From Paraspadella gotoi (taxonomy: Eukaryota; Chaetognatha): a stretch of 64,000 bases of DNA. A model generated the notes under the pieces. It was not told where the DNA came from. It saw nothing but the letters and a program-made list of their open reading frames with translations, and searched no databases. Made by a program: the position numbers and the translations under genes. Positions 56,430-64,000 of the stretch are shown here, one piece after another (the first letter of the stretch is position 1; every line of letters begins with the position of its first letter). The stretch lies in assembly GCA_051294375.1 (NCBI GenBank), contig CM119266.1:3784420-3848419 (forward strand), written 5' to 3'.

Positions 56430-57560
56430 AAAAACGAGCGAAACGAAGAAGGAAACAAAGTAGTAACAAAAGAAATAAAAGGAGAGAAAGAAGAAGGAAA
56501 CAAAGTAGAAAACAAAAGAAGATAAAATGAAGGGAAAAGAAGAAGGAAAACAAAGTAGAAAACAAAAGAAAATAGAGGAAGGAAAGAAGAAGAAACAAAG
56601 TAGAAAACAAAAAGAAATAGAGGAGAGAAGAAGAAGGAAAAAGTAGAAACAAAAGAAATAAAAGGAAGAGAAAGAAGAAGGAAACAAAGTAGAAAACAAA
56701 AGGAGGAGAACGAAGAAGGAAACAAAGTAGAAAACAAAAGAGATAAAAGGAAGGGAAAGAAGAAGGAAACAAAGAAGAAACAAAAGAAATAAAGGAAGAG
56801 AAAGAGAAGGAAACAAAGTAGAAAACAAAAGAAGATAAAATGAAGGGAAAGAAAGAGGAAAAAAAGTAGAAAACAAAAGGAAATAAAGGAAGAGAAGAAG
56901 AAGGAAACAAAGTAGAAAACAAAAGGAAATAAAAGGAAGAGAAAGAAGAAGGAAACAGAGTAGAAAACAAAGGAAATAAAAGGAAGAGAAAGAAGAAGGA
57001 AACAAAGTAGAAAATAAAAGGAAGAGAAAGAAGAAGGAAACAAAGTAGAAAACAAAGGAGGAGAAATGAAGAAGGAAACAAAGTAGAAAACAAAGGAGGA
57101 GAAATGAAGAAGGAAACAAAGTAGAAAACAAAGGAGGAGAAACGAAGAAGAAAACAAAGTAGAAAACAAAGGAGGATAAACGAAGAAGGAAGCAGAGTAG
57201 AAACAAAGGAGGAGAAACGAAAAAGGAAGCAGAGTAAAAACAAAGGAGGAGAAACGAAGAAGGAAACAAAGTAGAAAACAAAGGAGGAGAACAAAGAAGG
57301 AACAAAGTAAAACAAAAGGAGATAAAAGGAAGGGAAAGAAAAGGAAGCAGAGTAGAAAAACAAAGGAGGAGAAACAAAGAAGAAACAGAGTAGAAAACAA
57401 AGAGGAGAAACGAAGAAGAAGCAGAGTAGAAAACAAGGAGCGGAAACGAAGAAGGAAGCAGAGTAGAAAACAAAGGAGAGAAACGAAGAAGGAAACAAAG
57501 TAGAAAACAAAGGAGGAGAAACGAAGAAGGAAACAAAGTAGAAACAAAAGGAGATAAAGG
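56430..57560. repeat. AAGAAGGAAACAAAGTAGAA minisatellite, long array
   Basis: About 1.1 kb of units of 45-50 bp in one orientation, in two variants: one with GGAAATAAAAGGAAGAG, one with CAAAGGAGGAGAAACG. The long FSTLFPSSF-like minus-strand frames are translations of it. Confidence 0.92.
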
Positions 57561-57600
57561 AGAAAAAGATTTGAAGCGAAGAATTTTTTTATTTTGGCGA

Positions 57601-57668
57601 GAATTCTGTGGACGATGAAGAAAAGGAAAGAGAAGAGAGAAGAGAGAGGAGAGAAAGGAGAGAGAGAG

Positions 57669-57706
<38 letters not shown>

Positions 57707-57866
57707 TAGAGAGCGCGATTGGAAACGCAAGATTTTTTTATTTAATGTTTTTGGCTCAAATAGAAAAACAAAAAAAAACCAGAAAACAGAAAAAACCGAG
57801 CGGAATGAAAAAAGAAGGGTGGGAGACGGAGTTAGCTAGATGGAGACAGTGAGACCCAGAGAGAGG

Positions 57867-57939
<73 letters not shown>

Positions 57940-58125
57940 GGAATAAGGTCGATAACGTCAATAATGTTTCAAAAAAACGAAAAACAAAACCTGGCGAGCA
58001 ACAACACTATCGAGCAACAACGCTATCGAGCAACAACGCTATTGAGCAAAACGCTATCACGCAACAACGCTATCGAGCAATAACGCTATCAAGCATCAAG
58101 GCTATAAAGCATCAAGGCTATAAAG
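57601..58125. repeat. (GA)n tracts and 15-bp repeat
   Basis: (GA)n at about 57676-57705 and 57860-57938, then a 15-bp unit, CGAGCAACAACGCTAT-like, about seven times at 57992-58125. Confidence 0.85.
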
Positions 58126-58933
58126 AAGATATAGACGACGACGATGACGACGACGAAAACCTTCAACGAAAATTCCCTTTGTCTTTTGAATTGTTATATG
58201 TCTTCTTTCATTTCTTTGTTTTTTCTGTGGCACTATTTACCGAAAACAACCCATTTAAATTCCTAATCCTTAATCTTAAATTTTACACTCATCCCTGAAT
58301 TTAATTCCTAGTCCCTAACTTTAATCTCTTACCATAACTCTAACTCAATCCCTAACCTAATATTTATCTCTAACCTATCGATCATTTACCAAATTATTTA
58401 AAGCTAAAAATAAACGCTTATGAATTTAAGTTGAAATCGGGCGTTTTGGAAAAAGTGTTTGTTTTTCTCACTTATTTTTTTTGTTATCCTTTTATTTCGT
58501 CTTTTTATTTCCTTTTATTTACATTTCCACTATCAAACTTCGATTCCCTCACCTTTTCCACACTCAAATGATCCTCGCCATTTCCTTCCGATGTTCTTTT
58601 ATTCTTTTGAGACGTTGCGTTAACTCATTAACCCATTAACCCATTAACCCATTACGACTTGGCGTATTTATTCAGTTCTTAATTGCGCAGTGGGAAATCG
58701 CCTTTGACTTTCCGCCACGATACTTTTATAATGTAACCTTTTATTTTTTGATAAGTTCTATGTATCTGAAAAAAATTAAAAAATAAATAAATAAATTTAA
58801 ATATAACAATAAATTAATTAACTAATTAATTAATTCGATAATAAATATGACTACGGATTTAGCCACACGTTGGTACAAGATCAGTTTTTAAAGTCCCGCT
58901 GATACAAAGCCCTACCAATCTTTTTCTTCCAAG
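58126..58933 (+). other. SRCR intron, 3' part
   Basis: AT-rich, with a TTAACCCATTAACCCATTAA repeat near 58620-58650. No further exon seen. Confidence 0.5.
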
Positions 58934-59056
58934 GTCCCGTACTGCTTGATAACGTTGCTTGCATCGGAGACGAAGTCAACATCGGTGCTTGTCGTCATCG
59001 GGGCTTCAACGTAAGCAATTGCAATCACGCGGAAGACGCTGGAGTTATTTGTGCCG
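58934..59056 (+). CDS. SRCR-domain protein, exon with second half of the domain
   Basis: Acceptor TTTTTCTTCCAAG. The phase 1 join completes GGT and reads PVLLDNVACIGDEVNIGACR, then HRGFNVSNCNHAEDAGVICA, the standard end of an SRCR domain. With the first exon the domain is 103 residues with six cysteines (TIC, VVC, VAC, GAC, SNC, VIC). Six cysteines and two coding exons are the marks of group A SRCR domains. It ends GCC G before GTGAGTT (phase 1), so at least one more exon follows. The two halves are 8 kb apart here, inflated by the duplicate segment. Confidence 0.93.
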
Positions 59057-59059
59057 GTG

Positions 59060-59250
59060 AGTTAATTCAAGGTTAATTCAGGGTTAATTCAGGGTTAATT
59101 CAAAGGGTTAATTCAGGGTTAATTCAGGGTTTATTCAGAGGATTAATTCAGGGTTAATTCAGGGTTTAATCAGAGGATTAATTCAGGGTTAATTCAGAGG
59201 GTTAATTCAGGGTTAATTCAGAGGGTTAATTCAGGGTTAATTCAGAGGGT
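59060..59250. repeat. 11-bp repeat (GGGTTAATTCA)
   Basis: About 16 units, some with an added AGA or lost base, starting right after the SRCR donor. Confidence 0.92.
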
Positions 59251-59859
59251 AAGGGCGTCTTAGTCTTTTTGAGTTCATCGCCAAACCATTTTTCGTGGGC
59301 ATGAAAAATTTCAAAATTAGACGATATTAGACTAAATTAAACGAAATTTTAAAATGAATATAAAAAGTCTAAGATATTTTATATAATTATCAAATTTAAT
59401 TATTATTACATTTTAATCATATTTAATAATGTAAACAGGGAGGGTGATGTTAGGTCTTCTAGAAATGGAGGCAGCATTAAGGTTAAAAATTACTTTCTGC
59501 CATAGTTTTTTTAATTGCATATTAAACCTCATTCTTGTTAGTAAGTCATTCATTAAAAATCAAAATATCTATAAGTCTAAACAGAAGTAAGACTGTTCTC
59601 TTTGCCAAGAGAATACCAAGGATCGTTCTCCTTATTAGTAACTATTTTATTAGTTTTATTCAGTTCATTCAGCGCCGATTTGCCACATGCACTACTTTAC
59701 GTTATTTTAAAAAAAAAAGTTTCTGTCGTTTAAACTTTTCAGTTTTTGGTCTATTTTCGAGAATTAGGTCGTTTTTTCGGTTTTTAGCTCACAACTATAG
59801 CTGCCACGCTCTGTAACGGTCTGCCACGGCTGCCATTTGCCACGCCTTTTAACTTATTC

Positions 59860-59904
<45 letters not shown>

Positions 59905-60299
59905 TCATTCTCGCCAGAGTTTTTAACTACAACTCGCAAACTCGTGAAAAAAGTGATTTTCTCAAACCAAAAGGGGAGAAAATCACTCAACCTTTACTTC
60001 CCTCTCTCTCTCCCTCTCCCTCACCCTATCTCTCCCTCTCTCTCCCTCTCCCTCTCTCCCTCCCTCCCTCCCTCTCCGCGCCACCGCTCAGCTTTAGTTG
60101 ACATCTCGGTTATCTCGGGGTCACAAGGAAAAAAACAAAAAAACAAAAAAACAAAACGTTTCGTTTTCTCACAAAACGGTTTGTTTTTTTTTAGTTTTCT
60201 TTTCACGAAAGTCCAAACGACTAATTTTCAATATTTACAATCAAGAAAAGTTAAGATAATATTTGATATATTGGTTTATTTATTTATTTATCATTCATT

Positions 60300-60330
<31 letters not shown>

Positions 60331-60810
60331 TTTTTGTATTTTTTAATTAATTTATATATATATATATATATATTTATTCATCTCTATTTATCTATTTTCC
60401 TACTATCAACTCGGACTTGTGGCTGTAACTTAAACTAGCATATTAAGCCAGCATTTATAAATAAATATTATCAATTCTGACCGCGATAAAGATAGGAAAA
60501 CAACGGGGCTGAATAGATAGGGAGTTGTTTTCAGATGAGTTATTCTAATCGTCGTCGACTCGAATTCTCTTCTCTTTTCTTAGAAATGCTCTTTGATCTT
60601 TCGCCGACTCGATCTAAACTCAGTTCCGCCTGACTTGAATAAATTATGTTACCTTCGGTAATAAATATTAATTGATTAGTTATTTAGTTAGGTAATTAAG
60701 ATAATAATTCATTTATTAATAATCTATCGCTAACGCGAACTTTGAACTCGATGATATTTTGAACTTCGCTCCCTCTGTCTCTCTCTCCCTCTCTCTCTCT
60801 CTCTCTCCCT

Positions 60811-60868
<58 letters not shown>

Positions 60869-61302
60869 ACATTTCGATCTTTCTGTTCGCCAAAAATCTT
60901 CTTCGTCTTCAAATCTTGACAGAAGCGTAAAAATAAATTCTCGATGTCAAATGTAAAAATCTTTTCGAACGCGAAATACTTTTTTTTTCTTTCTTTTTTT
61001 CTTTCTTTTTTTTTCTTTCTTTTTTTTCTTTTTTTCTTTCTTTTTTTCTTTATTTTTTTCCGCGTCTTGAGCAGATATTATTTTTATTTTCTGCTTCGTT
61101 GATTCGAATTTATTTCCTCAAAGAATCGAAATGTATATTTAAAAAAAAAACAACTAAAATAATACTTAATTTTAGTCTTATAAGAGAGAAAAGTTCCATG
61201 CCACGCTATCGATTTTAAGAGAGGAGAGAGAAAGATAAAGGGAAGAGGAAGAAGAAGAAGTTCTAAAATAAATTTGAAAAAAGACGTGTCCTGTTTTTCT
61301 TG

Positions 61303-61373
<71 letters not shown>

Positions 61374-62049
61374 TCACTCTCTCTCTCTCTCCCCTTAAGC
61401 CAAGATGATCACCAAAATCTTCACCCTTTTCCATTTGACTTAACATTTCTTCCCATCCGCCCCTGCGATCTCCCATCTTTCCCCCCTCTTCCCATCCGCC
61501 TTCACCCCCCCCTCCCCCTCCGATTCATTTCCGATGAAGTCTAAATTTCCCCCCATTTTTTTCCCGCGCAAAGATAAAAAACTCTGCAGAAACCAATATT
61601 TGGGAAAAAAATCCAGAATTTTCTGATGAAAACCCAATTTATAAATTGCGCGATTTTTCGTTTTCGTTTGCGTCCGATTTTTCTCTTTCTGCGTCCGTTT
61701 TGTGTTTTTTGTGTTTTGTGTTTTGTGTGTGCGCGTGTGTCTGGTTTATTCTTTACGTGCGATCGCGCTTTGCTGCGTGTACTCATGGAACCGCGCGCGC
61801 ACTTTATCGGAAAAACTAAAAGTAAATAAAGAAATAAAAAAGAATCCTCGGCAATCATTAAAAATAAATACTATTAAATTCTACTAAAAATAAATACTAT
61901 ATTTGTCAAAATATCACAGAAAAACAAGAGATATGAATTTAAGAGAAAGGACGAAATAAAAATAAAAACATTGTCATGGACAAAACGTTTCACAAATGGC
62001 GTCGAAAATTCGTGGCAAAGAGATCATTCCATTGTTGTGGTTCCTTGGC
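59251..62049. other. Non-coding stretch with microsatellites
   Basis: Contains (CT)n at 59855-59900, a CCCTCTC tract at 60000-60075, (TTTA)n and (TA)n at 60275-60375, (CT)n at 60777-60866, (TTTC)n near 60980-61060, and (CT)n at 61307-61392. No splice-supported exon; the next SRCR exon was not found. Confidence 0.55.
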
Positions 62050-62270
62050 ACCTTCGCCCCAATTTCCTTGGCACCGCAACCTCCATTCCTTGGAACCGCT
62101 ACCTCCTTTCCTCAGCACTGCAACCTCTATTCCTTGGCACCGCAACCTCCATTTCTTGGCACCGCAACCTCGATTCCTTTGAACCGCAACCTCCATTCCT
62201 TGGCACCACAAACTCCATTCCTGAGCACTGCAACCCCAAATTCCTTGGCACCGTAACCACCATTACTTGG
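62050..62270. repeat. 21-bp minisatellite, about ten units
   Basis: Units of CCTTGGCACCGCAACCTCCA with changes such as GAACC or AGCACTG, ending just past the STPG1 stop codon. Frames across it are not genes. Confidence 0.9.
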
Positions 62271-62275
62271 CACCG

Positions 62276-62440
62276 TCAGATCCATCTCTTCGCTGCATTG
62301 AAATGAAAGGATGTCCTCCCAGCGCCGTTAGGGTCATAACTTCCCGGCGCCGGAGAATCTTCGCCGGAAAGGACGACCGGAAGAAGACGCGAAGTCGTTG
62401 AGACAAACATCGAAGAGGACATGTACTTTTTGGGGGGATC
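62276..62440 (-). CDS. STPG1: STPG1 (sperm-tail PG-rich repeat protein 1), last exon
   Basis: After acceptor CAG at 62441-62443 the frame reads DPPKKYMSSSMFVSTTSRLL, then SPAPGSYDPNGAGRTSFHF and NAAKRWI with TGA. PAPGSYDP is a SHIPPO/PG-rich repeat. The order SS.SFVS.TSR, then PG..Y.P, then SF.....KWI is the C-terminus of vertebrate STPG1, which makes the identification firm. STPG1 (also MAPO2) is linked in vertebrates to alkylation-induced apoptosis and carries repeats found in axonemal proteins. Phase 0 join to the exon at 62832; the exon is 165 nt. Confidence 0.9.
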   Translation of the reverse strand, partial: DPPKKYMSSSMFVSTTSRLLPVVLSGEDSPAPGSYDPNGAGRTSFHFNAAKRWI

Positions 62441-62831
62441 CTGAAAAGGTCGCGGGTTCGAGTCTGAGTAGCTACGGGTTTTTTTTTCTTTTATTTTTTG
62501 GCTCATTTTTTGTCTACCAATAAGAATCAATATAAATTATAAATATAAATATAAATTATCCATCCGTTCAACGATAAACTTTCTTTCCTCTGACAGACGG
62601 AGCGTTAGGATCTCCTTTAGTCTTACATACAATATATATATATACAATATATATTAACACAACAAAATAATCCAAGTCTGCAACAGATTGTCTCGCTCTT
62701 TATCAAAGGTGAAGATAAGTTATTTATTGAATGAATGGATAATTTTAAATTGTTCGCTCGTTCGTTCTTTCTTTCTTTCTTTCTTTTTTTCTTTCTATCT
62801 TTCTTTCTTTCTCCCACCCAAATACACTAAC

Positions 62832-63044
62832 CTTAAACTTGACCACATCATATGCCCCAGGTCCGGGTTCCGGTTCCGGTTCCGGCAGCGGCATCGCCGG
62901 GGCCGAGATGCAGAGATAATGACGCCGCAGCGGTGGCGCCCCCTTTCCGGCGGCGTGGGTCCCGTCGCCGACGCCATCTCGGCCGGGAACGCCCTTAGCG
63001 CCGACCGCGGAGGCGTGGTAATGGCCCGGTCCGGGTACGGAGCT
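62832..63044 (-). CDS. STPG1: STPG1, penultimate exon with two PGPG repeats
   Basis: Reads SSVPGPGHYHASAVGAKGVP, then RRHYLCISAPAMPLPEPEPE and PGPGAYDVVKFK, ending before GTTAGTG (phase 0). Two PGPGxY repeats are seen. Start choice: an AAG acceptor at 63045-63046 keeps phase 0 with the previous exon and matches the family spacing. A CAG 14 bases upstream (start 63058) has the better pyrimidine tract but breaks the phase. The middle of the exon (GRDGVGDGTHAAGKGAPP) is GC-rich and poorly conserved. Confidence 0.85.
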
Positions 63045-63497
63045 CTTGGCGGCCACGTCTGGGGCGGCGGGAGGAGGAGGAGGAGGATGGGAGGCGGCGG
63101 CGGCGGCGGCGGCGGCGGCGACGGATGACAGAGAACAGAATGAGAGATGAGAGAAAGAAATATATGAGGTCGAGGGCAGAAAAGGGAAAGTTGAATTAGC
63201 TCTTTCTTTAAGGACCTTTTCTTTTTCTTTTCTTTTCTTTTTTCCTTTTCTTTTCTTTTTCCTTTTCTTTTCTTTTCTTTTATCGCTTTTCTTTTCTTTT
63301 CTTTTCTTTTCTTTACTTTTCCTTTTTTCTCTTCTTTTTCCCTTTTATCTTCTCCCTTTCCTCCTTTTAAAAAGTTTTTTTCCCCTCGTGGGCGTCAACG
63401 TAGGCGTTTCCCCTCATTTGACTTACTTAACCTAACCCCACCCACCACCCCGCCACTCCCCCCCCCTCACCCTACCCTTCGCCCTCACATAACTCAC
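63045..63497 (-). other. STPG1 intron with pentanucleotide and (GGC)n repeats
   Basis: Holds (GGC)n at 63090-63120 next to the acceptor and a (TTTTC)n array at about 63215-63320. Confidence 0.75.
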
Positions 63498-63742
63498 CGC
63501 GCTGACGAGAACTCGTTTAGTTTTCGACTCGAACACCGATCGGTAGGCGTTGTTGTTGTTGTTGTTATTCCCTATGACGTTTTTCCCTTTGATTTCGTCG
63601 TTGTTGTTGTTGTTGTTGTCGTTTTGAAATTGAGTTTTGACGTTGTATGTCCAGGGGGCGGGATTGGCGGCGAGCGGGTGACCGCCTGATTGTTCCGCGC
63701 AGATTCGGGGCAGAGCGGATTTGAAGGCGGCCCTCGCCGCGC
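63498..63742 (-). CDS. STPG1: STPG1, internal exon with a PG-like repeat and poly-Asn
   Basis: Acceptor TTTTCACTTAAG; donor GCG before GTGAGT (phase 0). Reads ARAAFKSALPRICAEQSGG, NPAPWTYNVKTQFQ, then two asparagine runs from AAC repeats, and AYRSVFESKTKRVLVSA. NPAPWTYNV is a diverged PGPGxY repeat, and the FESKTKR word matches the family's F.SKT.R. The asparagine runs are an insertion not present in the vertebrate protein as I know it. The exon starts mid-codon, so more exons lie beyond 64000. The three exons give about 206 residues, compared with 334 for the whole human protein. Confidence 0.85.
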
Positions 63743-64000
63743 CTTAAGTGAAAAGAAGGAGAAAGATCACGATTTGGAATTTAAATGATCTTATATGTTA
63801 CCTATTACATGTTACATGTTACATGTGAGTACAACTAACGGGCGTTTCTCTGGTTCTCTCGGTGATTCTTTAAACGTTACTCGTCGGCGCATTGAGTAAA
63901 ACCTAATACTTAGTTTCACCTAATGTTTCCGAGTTCCATGACAACCCAAGTATAAGTATAAGTATAAGTCTATGGCGACTCTAATTGACCTCAATCAACC
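63743..64000 (-). other. STPG1 upstream intron, partial
   Basis: Short ACATGTTACATGTTACATGT and AAGTATAAGTATAAGT repeats; no exon seen. Confidence 0.5.

Larger units (their letters stand above)
52660..57600. repeat. Duplicated segment, copy 2 (noisy)
   Basis: Starts at TTTTACAGTTAACGGGTCAT as copy 1 does near 47655 and repeats all its landmarks. One-base insertions and losses occur every few tens of bases, including inside the SRCR exon and its splice donor. Confidence 0.9.

Noticed and set aside
56385-57730. Minus-strand open frames of 360-440 codons rich in FSTLFPSSF
   Set aside because: They translate the AAGAAGGAAAC minisatellite; all three frames are open and the period follows the repeat.
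58620-58650. Interstitial telomere repeat (TTAACCC)
   Set aside because: The unit is TTAACCCA-like and only about four copies long, not the (TTAGGG)n pattern.
62430-62475. tRNA or SINE at the GGTTCGAGTCT B box
   Set aside because: No A box at proper spacing upstream; the site overlaps the STPG1 acceptor region.
63060-63120. Poly-glycine coding extension of a plus-strand gene
   Set aside because: It is a (GGC)n microsatellite in the STPG1 intron; the minus-strand STPG1 evidence is much stronger.

Overview
This is a draft-quality piece of a nuclear genome from an invertebrate animal. It is AT-rich and intron-rich, with GT/AG splice sites, tRNA-derived SINEs, foldback DNA transposons and very many (GA)n/(CT)n tracts. 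The genes are animal ones: a rhodopsin-family GPCR, a group A SRCR protein, the sperm-tail protein STPG1 and a short SR splicing factor. The GPCR style (a WPFVDGAAYSF-type TM5 entry and NHSTNFFLY in TM7) suggests a spiralian such as a mollusc or annelid, but the species cannot be fixed from sequence alone.

Layout. 0-20 kb has no recognisable gene. It holds minisatellites, hAT-like foldback elements, SINE heads and several N-runs. 21.67-30.54 kb carries a GPCR on the + strand. Five exons run from TM3 to the stop codon; the exons for the N-terminus, TM1 and TM2 are not seen and may lie in the 731-base gap at 19.2-19.9 kb. 32.4 kb has one unassigned first-exon candidate. 33.0-33.9 kb has a complete two-exon SRSF3-like gene on the - strand. 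34.2-35.0 kb has weak candidate exons of a membrane protein on the - strand. 35-47 kb is repeat-rich: an inverted pair of tRNA-Ser-like SINEs, a mariner-like MITE, a large palindromic element and another repeat family. 47.6-59.1 kb holds one SRCR domain split over two + strand exons. Its first exon sits in a roughly 4-5 kb segment present twice. 62.3-63.7 kb holds the last three exons of STPG1 on the - strand; the rest lies beyond the window.

Assembly state matters for reading this window. At least four local duplications (1.5-8.1, 15.2-15.95, 42.7-43.3 and 47.6-57.6 kb) each straddle a short N-run. In the two largest, one copy is full of single-base indels on the side facing the gap. This looks like gap filling with raw long reads, or two unmerged haplotypes, rather than true tandem duplication. 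The frameshifted second SRCR exon follows from this.

I did not find a new multi-gene system; the four genes have no evident functional link. The most interesting non-genic structures are a set of foldback elements sharing hAT-like ends with 8-bp target duplications, a minisatellite whose every unit can form a GCGATG/CATCGC hairpin, and an exactly duplicated 107-bp GPCR exon.
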